Origin: Uruburuella testudinis
Lineage (GTDB): Bacteria; Pseudomonadota; Gammaproteobacteria; Burkholderiales; Neisseriaceae
Reading direction: 5' to 3'
DNA length: 64,000 nt
Assembly (NCBI RefSeq): GCF_022870865.1
Contig: NZ_CP091508.1
Span: 2,108,001-2,172,000, forward strand
The notes under the pieces were generated by a model. That model saw only the letters and a program-made list of their open reading frames with translations. It was not told where the DNA came from and ran no database searches. This document shows positions 25,516 to 34,865 of this stretch, piece after piece. Position 1 is the first letter of the stretch; each line of letters begins with the position of its first letter. Made by a program: the position numbers and the translations under genes.

Positions 25516-26550
25516 ATGAAAGCAGCAGTCGTGAATCAAGCCTGTACGGGCGTGGAAGTGGTTGAAAAAGACATTCCCGAAGTCGGCGCCGGCGAGGCGC
25601 TGGTCGAAGTTGAATATTGCGGTGTATGCCACACCGATTTGCACGTGGCCGCCGGTGATTACGGCAAGCAGCCGGGGCGTATTCTCGGCCATGAGGGCAT
25701 TGGTGTGGTGAAAGAAGTAGCACCGGATGTAACCAGCCTGAAAGTGGGCGACCGCGTGAGTATTGCTTGGCTGTTTGAGAGCTGCGGCCATTGCGAATAT
25801 TGCAACAGCGGCCGTGAAACCCTTTGCCGCACGGTAAAAAATGCGGGCTACACCGTTGATGGCGGCATGGCCGAATATTGTCTGGTAACTGCCGATTATG
25901 CGGTCAAAGTGCCCGAAGGCCTTGATCCGGCTCAGGCCAGCTCGATTACCTGCGCAGGCGTGACCACTTACAAAGCCACCAAAGTTTCCGGCGTGCGCGC
26001 CGGCCAATGGATTGCCATGTATGGCGCCGGCGGTTTGGGCAATCTGGCGGTGCAATACGCAGCGAAAGTGTTCAACGCCCGCGTTATCGCCATCGACATC
26101 AACGATGACAAACTGGCTTTGGCCAAGGAGGTCGGCGCAGAAGTAACCATCAATGCTGCCAATGAAAATGCAGCCGAGCGCATTAAAGAAATCACCGACG
26201 GCGGCGCTCATGCGGCCGTGGTTACTGCCGTATCGAAAGATGCGTTTAACAGCGCCATCGATTGCGTGCGTGCCGGCGGCCGTGTTGTAGCCGTGGGCTT
26301 GCCGGTGGAAACCATGGATCTTTCTATTCCGCGCACCGTTTTAGACGGCATCGAAGTGGTCGGCTCGCTGGTGGGCACCCGTCAGGATTTGGCCGAAGCT
26401 TTCGATTTCGGCGCCCGCGGCTTGGTGGTGCCGGTGGTACAAACCCGTGCGCTGGATGAAGTGGGCGACATTTTTGAAGAAATGTATGCTGGTAAAATCC
26501 AGGGGCGTATGGTATTGGATATGAAAAAATCCTGCGGCCACAATCATTAA
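25516..26550 (+). CDS. adhP: Zinc-dependent alcohol dehydrogenase AdhP
   Basis: 344 aa. Oxidises ethanol and other primary alcohols or reduces aldehydes with NAD(H) in the cytoplasm. Catalytic zinc ligands lie in CGVCHTDLH (about 37-45) and GHEGIG; the structural zinc cluster is [15 protein letters not shown]; the Rossmann motif is [11 protein letters not shown]. The ATG at 25516 is chosen for its AAGGAG ribosome site, ignoring the upstream open frame. It is a single-gene unit ended by a perfect hairpin at 26662. Confidence 0.95.
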   Translation: MKAAVVNQACTGVEVVEKDIPEVGAGEALVEVEYCGVCHTDLHVAAGDYGKQPGRILGHEGIGVVKEVAPDVTSLKVGDRVSIAWLFESCGHCEYCNSGRETLCRTVKNAGYTVDGGMAEYCLVTADYAVKVPEGLDPAQASSITCAGVTTYKATKVSGVRAGQWIAMYGAGGLGNLAVQYAAKVFNARVIAIDINDDKLALAKEVGAEVTINAANENAAERIKEITDGGAHAAVVTAVSKDAFNSAIDCVRAGGRVVAVGLPVETMDLSIPRTVLDGIEVVGSLVGTRQDLAEAFDFGARGLVVPVVQTRALDEVGDIFEEMYAGKIQGRMVLDMKKSCGHNH

Positions 26551-26661
26551 TGGTTTCAAGCGATAACTGGGCAACAGGCATTTGTGGCGGTATGGTTCTG
26601 AAGCAGCTGTTTGGTAAAATGCTTCAATATCCCACGCCAGCAATGCTTGATGCTTGACGAT

Positions 26662-26716
26662 ATCAAACAAAGGCCGTCTGAAAGCTGATGATGCTTTCAG
26701 ACGGCCTTTGTTTGAT
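26662..26716. terminator. Bidirectional uptake-sequence terminator between adhP and purC
   Basis: ATCAAACAAAGGCCGTCTGA... pairs over 24 bp with the complementary arm around a seven-base loop. It serves both converging genes. Confidence 0.9.
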
Positions 26717-26731
26717 GGTTTTACTGCCCGC

Positions 26732-26830
26732 CAGGGTGTGCTGACCATTCAGAATAACTCAGATTTTTTGTGATAAAAGTGCAGACACCAGGCAAAAAGC
26801 ACCCGTCAATCGAATAGCTAGGGCACTCTA
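26732..26830. repeat. GGGTGTCC-family element, 99-bp form
   Basis: Left part (CAGGGTGTGCTGACCATTC, then GATTTTTTGTGATAAAAGTG) is like one end of the 164-bp form. The right part (GGCAAAAAGCACCCGTCAAT) is like the short form, so it is a hybrid. The end is 5 bases from the purC stop. Confidence 0.8.
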
Positions 26831-26834
26831 GAAA

Positions 26835-27701
26835 TCATGATTTCCCGGTCAGCAAATCCAGCGCTTCCTGATATTTTTCCACAGTTTTCCGAATCACTTC
26901 GGCAGGCACTTTGGGGGCGGGAGCCTGCTTGTTCCAGCCGCTTTGTTCCAGCCAATCGCGCACGAATTGCTTGTCGAAAGATGGCGGGTTGGTGCCGACC
27001 CGATATTGGTCTGCCGGCCAAAAACGGCTTGAATCGGGAGTCAACACTTCATCCATCAAGGTTAAAGTGCCGTTTTCATCAAGGCCGAACTCGAATTTGG
27101 TATCGCAAATAATGATGCCGCGGGTTTGGGCATAGGCGGCTGCTTCCGTGTAAAGCTCAATTGCTTTGGCACGCACTTCTTCGGCCAAATCCCGGCCGAT
27201 AATCCGGCTGCATTGTTCAAAGCTGATGTTTTCATCGTGATCGCCCACCGCAGCTTTGGTAGAGGGAGTAAAAATCACTTCCGGCAGCTGTTGCGCTTCC
27301 TGCATGCCTTCGGGCAGGCTGATACCGCACACGGTGCCGGTTTGCCGATAATCTTTCCAGCCGCTGCCGGCCAGATAGCCGCGCACGATGGCTTCTACTT
27401 TAACCGGCGTGAGCTTTTTGGCCACGACCGCGCGCTTTGCAAGCACTTCAGCTTCCTGCGGCGGCAGCACGTCATCAACGCTGTCGCCGGTAAAGTGGTT
27501 GGGCATGATGTGGTTGAGCTTCTGAAACCAGAAATTGGAAATTTGGGTAAGTATTTCGCCCTTGCCGGGAATCGGGTCGTCAAGAATCACATCAAACGCC
27601 GACAAACGGTCTGAAGCAACCATCAGCATGCGTTTATCGTCGATTTCGTATAAATCACGAACTTTTCCAGAATAGATTTTTTTCAGGCTGATGTCAGACA
27701 T
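26835..27701 (-). CDS. purC: Phosphoribosylaminoimidazole-succinocarboxamide synthase
   Basis: 288 aa. Joins aspartate to CAIR with ATP in purine synthesis. Family motifs: [14 protein letters not shown] at the N-terminus, [17 protein letters not shown] near residue 105, and [15 protein letters not shown] and [14 protein letters not shown] near 195-225. Length and order are normal for the yeast-Ade1-like SAICAR synthases found in Neisseria. It is a single gene with a GGGTGTCC-family element just beyond its stop. Confidence 0.96.
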   Translation of the reverse strand: MSDISLKKIYSGKVRDLYEIDDKRMLMVASDRLSAFDVILDDPIPGKGEILTQISNFWFQKLNHIMPNHFTGDSVDDVLPPQEAEVLAKRAVVAKKLTPVKVEAIVRGYLAGSGWKDYRQTGTVCGISLPEGMQEAQQLPEVIFTPSTKAAVGDHDENISFEQCSRIIGRDLAEEVRAKAIELYTEAAAYAQTRGIIICDTKFEFGLDENGTLTLMDEVLTPDSSRFWPADQYRVGTNPPSFDKQFVRDWLEQSGWNKQAPAPKVPAEVIRKTVEKYQEALDLLTGKS

Positions 27702-27870
27702 AATCGCTCTCTCGGCTCAATCGCAAAGCGTTTATTTTAACCGAATTCCATTGAAATGGGCAGATTGTTAGAAGATTCGGCAAGTTTATCTGCCGGCAAG
27801 TTCAAAGTATTGGCCATATACTTTTCCTGTGTATTTTTTGGATTTTATGCAGCATCAAGCCGCCTTTATA

Positions 27871-28547
27871 CCCATGCACAAAAATAGCCTAACGGCGTTG
27901 GCTCGCCTCAGCTCGAAGAAAAGCGGTTTCGTTGAGGCACTAAGGTATTAAGTCCACCGGCTCACGCTCTTGTTCGCTTACTTGATGAATCAGTATGACT
28001 GAGCGCTTGGTAAAATACTTTTTCAGCACAAATACCCAATCACTCAACCATTCCGGCGCAAACCGGAATAGCGTTAACCGAACGATTTCTGCTGCTTTAG
28101 CAGAAATTTTGCAAACGCTTCTTACTGGCTGCGGAAAATGCGGCTGCTGTTTTCCCGTCCCGGCTGTAGTGTTTCACGTGGTTGCTGCATCCGTTGTTGT
28201 TGCATGCGCTGGCGGTTTTGGTTTTGCAACTGTTCGCGGCGCTGTTGGCTCTGGCGTTGCATTTGCTCGCGACGCTGCTCATTTTGCCGTTGCATTTGCT
28301 CACGGCGCTGTTCACCCTGACGCTGTATTTGCTCGCGGCGCTGCTCGTTTTGACAGCGGGTTTGTTCGTTGCGCTGATTGTTTTGGTGCTGCTGCTCGGC
28401 ACGCCGGCGTTCGCGCAACTGCTCGCGGCGTTCATCGGCTTGGCGTTGCTGTTCAAAGCGCCGGCGCTGCTGCATCTGCTCGCGTTGGCGCTCATTTTGG
28501 CGGCGCAACTCTTCCGCACGACGGCGGTTTTGGTCGCGCTGCTGGTT
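27871..28547. repeat. Duplicated segment, copy 2
   Basis: Near-identical to 10101-10799 and in the same orientation. It stops abruptly at CTGCTGGTT (28547), where a two-partner-secretion toxin fragment begins. The donor continues into the lipoprotein 5' end, so this is a recombination breakpoint. Confidence 0.9.
28122..28547 (-). pseudogene. 5'-truncated duplicate of the Gln/Arg-rich lipoprotein gene
   Basis: Encodes the same Gln/Arg heptad-like tail as 10374-10799 but lacks the signal peptide, lipobox and first ~85 residues. The longest open frame starts at an internal ATG (28508), so any product would be cytoplasmic. A few substitutions are seen, including one that turns an Arg into a Cys. 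It is unlikely to be functional and serves as a marker for the duplication. Confidence 0.85.
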
Positions 28548-29589
28548 ATTGAGTGATGGTGTATTTGATATTGCTTCCGAGAGCGGCCAAAAAGCGGCTA
28601 AATCAATTAGAAAAGATTTAGCGGGTGCACATAGAGCTTTAGAAGCTGTTGATATTCAGTCAATGCTGGCTGATGTTGAGGCTCGAAGAGATGCAAAAGG
28701 CACGCTAACCGATTTTGCGCTTACATTCTCCTCTGATGAGGCATATCAAAAAATGTTTGTGGAGGCTGCTGATATTTATGTTTTAGAAAGAGATGAAAAT
28801 GGTAAAGTTATTTCTAATAGCATAGATAAAAATGGAAAAGATGTCTCTAAATACCACAAATTAACCGATGAGGAAAAACAAAACCTGCAAGCCGGAGCAG
28901 GCGGAAAAATTACTGTATTCAATAATGGTATTTTTACCGACATTAATTCTGCTGCCCAATATGCCGACCAACATAATCAAGATGCACAATATTTTATTTA
29001 TTTCCCGCAAACCAGTAATGCTTTTGCCGAAATGATGGTGGCCGGATATATGAAATTTATGGAAAATGATTTGATGGGTTTAACCAATGCCACACAGGAA
29101 ACCAAAGCCATTATGGCTCAATATGGGCAGGAAGGCGTACACTTCGACGGCCATAGCCGCGGTGCGATGACAACGGGTAATGCTTTGGAATCGTTAGCCA
29201 AAGATCAGTCCCTGTTAAGTCGCCTACCCAGCTTGACGGTGCACTTTGTCGGCCCCGCCTATAACTCAAGCAAAGCAGATAGATTGCTTTCTACCCTGCA
29301 AGGCCGCGAAAATATGTCGCCCACGCAAGCTGCAGCTGCTGAATTAAAGTATCAGTCACATAAATATGATCCTGTTGGCGGCATTATCGGTGGAAATAGG
29401 CCGACAGGCGGTAATGCAGAAAATGGAAAACAATGGTATCAGGAATGGATAGGATTAGGTGGTTCTGCAACGGTGCATAGTTGTTATGGAAAAGGAGGCA
29501 GATTATGTAAAGAAAAAGATTATTGGTCAAATTCAAGCAATAAACTTCCAGAATGGAAACCTACTAGTTTTAACAAAGAAAAAGAGTAA
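28548..29589 (+). pseudogene. Orphan C-terminal cassette of a two-partner-secretion (FHA/TpsA-type) toxin, lipase-like
   Basis: About 345 residues in one frame with no start of its own; the open frame is entered from the duplicated lipoprotein DNA. No secretion domain, FHA repeats or pretoxin motif precede it. The C-terminal region has GHSRG (about 29149-29163), a serine-hydrolase nucleophile elbow, followed by KYDPVGG and a later TVHSCYG. The S-D-H order and spacing fit a class-3-lipase-like triad. Low GC and long AT-rich codons contrast with neighbours. A small lipoprotein follows after 4 bases. I infer a displaced or silent toxin cassette of the kind that recombines into tpsA loci. The lipase activity is an inference from motifs. 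Confidence 0.65.
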
Positions 29590-29593
29590 TAAT

Positions 29594-29878
29594 ATGCGTA
29601 ATTATTTAATAATGTCTTTTGTAAGTTTTTTAATCGCTGGTTGTGGCACATATCCATGGGAACATGATTATTGGAAATTAAATAATCAATCAGTCCCATA
29701 TCCAAAATTAAAGTCTGATATGTTAAGCTGCGGTTTTGCTAATACAGCAAATAACACAAGCATATCAGATAATACATACATTAAAAACGCTAAATGCATG
29801 GAAAAAAAAGGTTATTTATTTAATGGCAAGCGCACTTGTGATAAAAGTGTTTATAAAGATTTACCCGCATGTAAATAA
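29594..29878 (+). CDS. Small lipoprotein, candidate immunity protein of the lipase-like cassette
   Basis: 94 aa. The signal sequence [17 protein letters not shown] ends in the lipobox IAGC, so the mature protein should be lipid-anchored with a periplasmic body. The mature part contains four further Cys, possibly two disulfides. The ATG lies four bases after the toxin stop, the usual position of an immunity gene. A periplasmic immunity partner would suit a toxin that attacks phospholipids. I do not recognise the family. An uptake-sequence hairpin follows. Confidence 0.6.
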   Translation: MRNYLIMSFVSFLIAGCGTYPWEHDYWKLNNQSVPYPKLKSDMLSCGFANTANNTSISDNTYIKNAKCMEKKGYLFNGKRTCDKSVYKDLPACK

Positions 29879-29884
29879 TAAAAT

Positions 29885-29925
29885 AGGCCATCTGAAACTG
29901 AATTACTAATCATTTCAGACGGCCT
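29885..29925. terminator. Imperfect uptake-sequence terminator
   Basis: AGGCCATCTGAAA and TTTCAGACGGCCT; one uptake-sequence arm carries a substitution. Confidence 0.75.
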
Positions 29926-29937
29926 CATTCTTTAACA

Positions 29938-30149
29938 ATCCAGCCAAATCAGCAGCAACAGCCGCGCATTAAATGCCGCCAACACCCTGATTACCGGCGC
30001 CCTCGGCGGCCAAACCGATATACAGGTTGCCGCCAACACCCTGTCGCCGTATGCCGCAGCCGCCATCGGCAACACCTTCGGCCACGGAGAAAACCCAAAC
30101 GAAGCCGCACAAATGGTCGGCCACTTCCTCTTGGGCGCCACCTTAAGCT
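29938..30149 (+). pseudogene. TpsA/FHA pretoxin stub cut by IS982-family copy 2
   Basis: An open frame without start encodes SRALNAANTLITGALGGQTD, then NTLSPYAAAAIGNTFGHGEN and PNEAAQMVGHFLLGATLSY, the conserved pretoxin region near the C-terminus of Neisseria two-partner-secretion exoproteins. The IS982-family element interrupts it at 30150 and no continuation is found on the other side. It is a second orphan cassette fragment immediately behind the first. Confidence 0.75.
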
Positions 30150-31162
30150 ACGTGAGTTCGGGATAAGAAAATTCCAAAAAAGAGAAGCCGACTTGTAGTA
30201 AGCTGCTGTTTGCACACAAACAAAAAACCACAAGAAGGCCTCTCATGGATTATCTTACCGAACTTTTCTGTCTCGTGGACGATTTTTGCAAAACATTCGA
30301 ACCGAAATTTAATCAACAACGCATTTCACACCAAGCAAACAAAAAAATCCGACAGCGCAAAGCCTCCGTCAGCACAGCAGAAATCATGACCGTTTGGATT
30401 GATTTCCACCAAATCCGCTATCGCCATTTCAAAACCTATTATCTCTTCCAAATCAAACGCATGCTCAGCCAGGCATTTCCCAATATGCCCTCCTACAACC
30501 GCTTTGTCGAATTGGCACAACGCACCATCATCCCCTTTTCCGCCTTTCTCAAAACACAAATGGGCCAATGCAGCGGCATCAGCTTTGTCGACTCCACCGC
30601 TTTAGCCGTTTGCCATAACCGCCGCATCCCGACCCACCGTGTTTTTGCAGGCAGCGCCCGGCGCGGTAAAAGCAGTATGGGTTGGTTCTACGGCTTCAAA
30701 CTCCATGCCCTTATCAACCATCAAGGCGCACTTGTCGATGTCCGGTTAACCCCGGGTAACGTCAACGACCGCCATGCTTGGAAAGATATGGCGGCCTCAT
30801 TGTGGAGCATTGTTGTCGGCGATAAGGGCTATTTGGGTAAGGAGCTGACTCAATGGCTGCAAAGCGAATATGGCATTCATTTGGTAACGGGGAAGAAAAA
30901 GAATATGAAACAACAGGATAAAACACCTTTTGAGCCGGGGTTGCTGCAAAAGCGCGGTGTGATCGAGTCGGTATTTGATGAGTTGAAAAACCTTTGCCAA
31001 ATAGAACATACACGGCACCGTTCTTATACAGGTTTCTTGCTGAATTTGATTTCGGACTTGGTTGCGTATTGCTTGATGCCGTTTAAGCCGGGGGTAAAAA
31101 TCAATGTCGCCGGCTTGCCCGCTAGGGGGGTAGGAAACGTGCTGGATTATCCCGAACTCACG
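30150..31162 (+). mobile_element. IS982-family insertion sequence, copy 2
   Basis: Same termini as copy 1 (ACGTGAGTTCGGGATAAG at the left; TTATCCCGAACTCACGT at the right). Flanking hexamers differ (TAAGCT left, TAAATA right), so the target duplication is missing. This points to an adjacent deletion or recombination between copies after insertion. Confidence 0.9.
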
Positions 31163-31444
31163 TTAAATAATGCAAAAAAGCCCTGCTGTTTCCGGCAGGG
31201 CTTGGTGCTTATTTCCAGCTTTCCAAATTCAGCAACCGTTTGGCCGCCGGTGGTGAGGCGGGGTCTTCAAGATAGGCTGTCATGGCTTCATGGGAAGTGC
31301 AGGCAATCAGGTATTTATCCTGTTCTTCATCGCTTCAGCCTGAAAAATACTGCCTGTTCTTCAGGTGTGAGCAGGTTGTCCCACTCGTCTTGCCAAATAT
31401 CGGCGAAGTTTTCCGTAGTCATGACCATCCTTTCAAGCTTTTAA
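30245..31444 (+). CDS. IS982-family transposase with lost stop codon (C-terminal read-through)
   Basis: Nearly identical to the transposase at 8977-9864 with all three acidic residues present (VDSTALAV, GDKGYLG, GVIESVFDEL). Near 31122 copy 1 reads AGGGGATAGG with a TAG stop, while this copy reads AGGGGGGTAGG, one base longer, so the stop is lost. The frame then runs through the right terminus and about 95 residues into flanking DNA, ending at 31444. The extended tail is meaningless sequence from the neighbouring pseudogene's antisense strand. Whether the enzyme is active with it is unknown. Confidence 0.85.
   Translation: MDYLTELFCLVDDFCKTFEPKFNQQRISHQANKKIRQRKASVSTAEIMTVWIDFHQIRYRHFKTYYLFQIKRMLSQAFPNMPSYNRFVELAQRTIIPFSAFLKTQMGQCSGISFVDSTALAVCHNRRIPTHRVFAGSARRGKSSMGWFYGFKLHALINHQGALVDVRLTPGNVNDRHAWKDMAASLWSIVVGDKGYLGKELTQWLQSEYGIHLVTGKKKNMKQQDKTPFEPGLLQKRGVIESVFDELKNLCQIEHTRHRSYTGFLLNLISDLVAYCLMPFKPGVKINVAGLPARGVGNVLDYPELTLNNAKKPCCFRQGLVLISSFPNSATVWPPVVRRGLQDRLSWLHGKCRQSGIYPVLHRFSLKNTACSSGVSRLSHSSCQISAKFSVVMTILSSF
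31177..31202 (-). terminator. Rho-independent terminator
   Basis: AAGCCCTGC and GCAGGGCTT form a stem; on the minus strand a T-run follows. It ends transcription of the frameshifted gene at 31209-31422. Confidence 0.75.
31209..31422 (-). pseudogene. Frameshifted small gene of unknown function
   Basis: From ATG 31422, with AAAGGA upstream, the frame reads MTTENFADIWQDEWDNLLTP and ends early at TGA (31327). A one-base shift restores EEQDKYLIACTSHEAMTAYL to a stop at 31209, giving a protein of about 71 residues. It lies in the wreckage of two-partner-secretion cassettes, where small immunity genes are common, but no family is recognised. Confidence 0.55.
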
Positions 31445-31897
31445 TACCCCAGTCTTCAGCCTTCTCAACTGCATCAGAATCAACATAGCGTATCCGACTT
31501 CCTTCGATTGACCATACAAAGCATTATTTGATCCATTTCAGTATATCGGTAAAAGAAATATCGGTAAAAGAGCAAGCCGGCTTGCGTGGTTATTGCATTC
31601 CTACAAAATTTTTATGAAAGTTTTTATATCAAGATAATGCCGTCTGAAAACAATATAAATACACAAAATTACTTTATATTGCATTTTTACACTATAAATA
31701 ATGCCCGATTCAACACAAAGCGCTTATTTAACATTACTCGCTTATCCGCCGGCTTGCTTGTTTTCGCGCCATCAATATTACAATTTTCCTGCATGTTTGC
31801 TACAATCTGCCACGATTATTTATGCTCCGCCGGCCTGTGTATCGGCGGTTTTGTCATTTTCACCGCCTGAAACTGTCGGCTTTTATGTGATTGGTTT
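31423..31897. other. Gap upstream of the NSS transporter
   Basis: About 470 AT-rich bases with no gene. It contains a short direct repeat ATATCGGTAAAAGA twice (near 31543 and 31558) and a canonical ATGCCGTCTGAA uptake sequence near 31638. Confidence 0.5.
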
Positions 31898-33232
31898 ATG
31901 AAATCTGCTTCGTGGTCTTCTAAAATCGGCTTTATCCTTTCTGCTGCCGGTTCGGCCATCGGCCTGGGGGCCATTTGGAAATTTCCCTACACCGCCGGCA
32001 CCAACGGCGGTGCGGTATTTTTTATCTTATTTTTACTGTTCACTTTATTAATTGGCTTGCCGGTGCTGCTGGCAGAATTTTATATCGGCAGAAAGAGCGG
32101 CAGAAATGCGGTTGACGCATTTAAAGTGCTGGCTCCGGGGAGCATGTGGCCATGGGTAGGCCGCATGGGCGTGGCGGCATGTTTTGTGTTGTTGTCTTTC
32201 TACAGCGTGGTAGGCGGCTGGGTGCTGGCTTATGTGGTACATGCGTTCAGCGGTGCAGTGCATCCGCATGCTGATTTCGGGCAATTGTTTGCCGACACCA
32301 TTGCGAATCCCGTTGGCGCCGTTTTATATCAGGCTTTATTTATGCTGGTTACGGTGGCGGTGGTGCAAGGCGGTATTGCCAACGGCATTGAAAAAGCCAG
32401 CCGCTATCTGATGCCGGCACTGTTTGTGCTGTTTATCCTGCTGGTAGTACGTTCGCTCACTTTACCGGGCGCTATGGCGGGAGTATCGTTTTTACTCAAG
32501 CCGCAATGGCAATATCTCAACCCTCAAACTATGCTGATTGCACTCGGGCAGGCTTTTTTCGCGCTCAGTATCGGTGTGTCGGCAATGATTACTTATTCGG
32601 CTTATCTCGGTGACGACCAAGATGTTTTCCGCTCGGCCAACAGCGTGATGTGGCTGAATTTGCTGGTTTCACTGCTGGCAGGGCTGGTGATTTTTCCGGC
32701 GGTATTTGCTTTCGGCTTTGCGCCGGATCAAGGGCCCGGATTGATTTTTGTGGTCTTACCGGCAGTATTCCAGCATATTCCGTTTGGGCAGGTGTTGTTT
32801 GCCGTATTTATGCTGCTGGTGCTGTTTGCCACGCTCACTTCTGCTTTTGCCATGCTGGAAACGGTGATTGCGGCGGCCATCCACAATCATGAAGCCCGCC
32901 GCCGGCCGGCTGTGCGGCTGGTTGGGTTGGCCATTTTTATTGTCGGCATTCCTTCCGCACTTTCGTTTGGCATAGGAAAAGATTGGACAATCTTCGGTAA
33001 AACCGTATTTGACCTGTGGGATTATCTGATTACTGCTTGGATTATGCCTGTGGGTGCACTGTGCGTGGCGGTGTTTGTGGCATGGGTGCAGCAAAAAGAT
33101 GCCGTGCTCGGGCATATGCGGCGCGGCAGCAATGTGTCTGCATCCATACCGCAGCTGTGGTATATGGCTTTGCGCTATCTGGCGCCGATTGCCATTTTAT
33201 TGGTGTTTGCCAACACGCTCGGTTGGATTTAG
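31898..33232 (+). CDS. Sodium-dependent neurotransmitter-symporter (NSS/SNF) family transporter
   Basis: 444 aa with about 11-12 membrane helices. The first helix carries the LeuT-like signature (FILSAAGSAIGLGAIWKFPY and TNGGAVFF), which coordinates sodium and substrate. It imports an amino acid or related compound with sodium across the inner membrane; the substrate cannot be inferred. The start is at MKSASWSSKIGF, normal for bacterial members. It is a single gene followed by an uptake-sequence terminator about 100 bases downstream. Confidence 0.93.
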   Translation: MKSASWSSKIGFILSAAGSAIGLGAIWKFPYTAGTNGGAVFFILFLLFTLLIGLPVLLAEFYIGRKSGRNAVDAFKVLAPGSMWPWVGRMGVAACFVLLSFYSVVGGWVLAYVVHAFSGAVHPHADFGQLFADTIANPVGAVLYQALFMLVTVAVVQGGIANGIEKASRYLMPALFVLFILLVVRSLTLPGAMAGVSFLLKPQWQYLNPQTMLIALGQAFFALSIGVSAMITYSAYLGDDQDVFRSANSVMWLNLLVSLLAGLVIFPAVFAFGFAPDQGPGLIFVVLPAVFQHIPFGQVLFAVFMLLVLFATLTSAFAMLETVIAAAIHNHEARRRPAVRLVGLAIFIVGIPSALSFGIGKDWTIFGKTVFDLWDYLITAWIMPVGALCVAVFVAWVQQKDAVLGHMRRGSNVSASIPQLWYMALRYLAPIAILLVFANTLGWI

Positions 33233-33763
33233 GCTCTGTTGATATTTATATACATTCAAGACTTTGATCTATAAAAGGTTTTTTAGCTAAAACAAACACC
33301 TTTCTCTATTCAAGCCATTATTCCGATTGAGGCCGTCTGAATACCGTATATCGTTCAGACGGCCTGATTTCATCGATATAAACCACAAACATCATTATGC
33401 TTTCTTCATTTAATTCCACAAATCATAATGACTGGAATTAATAAATATTCACAAATGATATTGTTCTATTATTTAGAAATAATGATTAGTACAATATCCG
33501 TCCTGCTGATAAGATACCGATTATCTATAATAAAAGCCGATTATCAAAGCGCTTATACAAACGGATTATCCCATTACGTCATACTCAGCTTAAAAAGCGC
33601 CTGAATCCAATACCGCAGATTGTGCACTCATACCGCGCAATGCCGGATTTTGCAGCCGATAAACCAAAACCTTAGCATCTGCGAAACCTGCCTTGCTTGG
33701 CACAATGCCCTGCCCGGATTGATTCAAGATTCCCAAAATAATACCGACACAAGGGATTGCACC
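33233..33763. other. Gap between NSS transporter and isochorismatase-fold gene
   Basis: About 530 bases. Apart from the terminator at 33330-33365 nothing convincing is seen. The open frame that extends upstream of 33764 has no support. Confidence 0.55.
33330..33365. terminator. Inverted uptake-sequence terminator
   Basis: AGGCCGTCTGAAT and TTCAGACGGCCT flanking a short loop, downstream of the NSS transporter gene. Confidence 0.85.
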
Positions 33764-34420
33764 ATGACCATTATTGCCGTTGACCTCCAACCCCAGTGCA
33801 GGTTTTCCTGCCATGCCGCCAACGACACGCTCCACGTCCACCAGCCGGAACAGATTGTGGCAGAATTAAACCGCCAGGCCGGCTTTGCCCGACAACGGCT
33901 TTTAATCAGTAATATTTCATCCACCCGGCACACGCTGTGCGGTGGTTTTGAGCATAGCAGCCCTGTTTCGGGCCGGCATTATTCCATTTTTCATTCGGCA
34001 GCCGGATGGGTAAACCAGGCCGAGCAATGCCGCGGCTTGCATTTTCTACCCGGCTTGCCCTGCCCTGCCGACTATCATCACGAAATCGAAACAGAAGGCG
34101 ATGAAAATTACAGCGCCTGCTTTCACGATATCGGTCAAAGCCGCAGCACCGGTCTGCTCGAATGGCTGTTTGCCCAAAACACCGGCACCATCATCATCGG
34201 CGGCTTGGCAACCGAACATGCCGTGCGCAAAACTGCCTGTCAGCTGAAATGGTATGGCGACGGTTGGAATGTTATCGTCAACCTGGCCGCCTGTCGCGGC
34301 TACACACCGGAAGGCATCATCCATGCTGTATACAGCATGCGCCAGGCGGGCGTGATTGTAATCAACAACAGCAGCGAACTGCCCGCCGTTATCGCGTCGC
34401 CTGCCGCCATCGTGATATAA
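33764..34420 (+). CDS. Isochorismatase-fold protein lacking the catalytic cysteine
   Basis: 218 aa from the ATG at 33764. The beginning MTIIAVDLQPQ keeps the catalytic-Asp strand of cysteine hydrolases such as nicotinamidase. The region that normally reads like GLATDYCVKATA is here GGLATEHAVRKTA, so the nucleophilic Cys is replaced by Ala, and the Lys partner is not evident either. The rest (IIIGGLAT, YTPEGIIHAVYSMRQAGVIV) keeps the fold. It is likely a non-catalytic binding protein, or a relative with different chemistry. No operon partner is seen. Confidence 0.7.
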   Translation: MTIIAVDLQPQCRFSCHAANDTLHVHQPEQIVAELNRQAGFARQRLLISNISSTRHTLCGGFEHSSPVSGRHYSIFHSAAGWVNQAEQCRGLHFLPGLPCPADYHHEIETEGDENYSACFHDIGQSRSTGLLEWLFAQNTGTIIIGGLATEHAVRKTACQLKWYGDGWNVIVNLAACRGYTPEGIIHAVYSMRQAGVIVINNSSELPAVIASPAAIVI

Positions 34421-34495
34421 ATGGCAAAGTGAAGTAACAAATTGGTGTGATAAACATCTTTTCAAAAAACAGCCTACCCGCGTTGGTTTGCCTTG

Positions 34496-34822
34496 TTATA
34501 CCCAGTCACCAAGTAAGCGAACAAGGTGTCGAGCCGAAAACAATATACACGCATAGGGCCGGTTGACTTAGCGCTCAGCGCCTTAGGGTATCCTAGGGTG
34601 TCCGGACCATTCAGAATTATTCAGATTTTTTGTGATAAAAGCACAGATTCAAAGCAAAAAACGCAGCAAGATTGGGCATCTTGCGAGGCTTTTTAACGCA
34701 GCAGATGTGCTTTTAGCGCAAAAAAGATGATGATATATGACACATCAGGACACCCTAGCAAAACCGCTCCTCTTCAAGTTCAGGCGAATCAATGCCATTA
34801 GGTTATTTTGGTGAATGGGTAT
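34496..34822. repeat. CCCATTCAC-family repeat interrupted by a 164-bp GGGTGTCC element
   Basis: Left end TTATACCCAGTCACCAAG and right end TTATTTTGGTGAATGGGTAT are inverted mates. Between them sits the complete element 34594-34757, so the GGGTGTCC element inserted into an older repeat. Confidence 0.75.
34594..34757. repeat. GGGTGTCC-family element, 164-bp long form (reverse orientation)
   Basis: TAGGGTGTCCGGACCATTC to GACACATCAGGACACCCTA, exactly 164 bp with TA at both ends. It is in the opposite orientation to 18044-18207 and nearly identical internally. Confidence 0.88.
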
Positions 34823-34865
34823 AAATTGGACAGTTGTGTTTTCAGCATGCCAATCATTCAATTTA

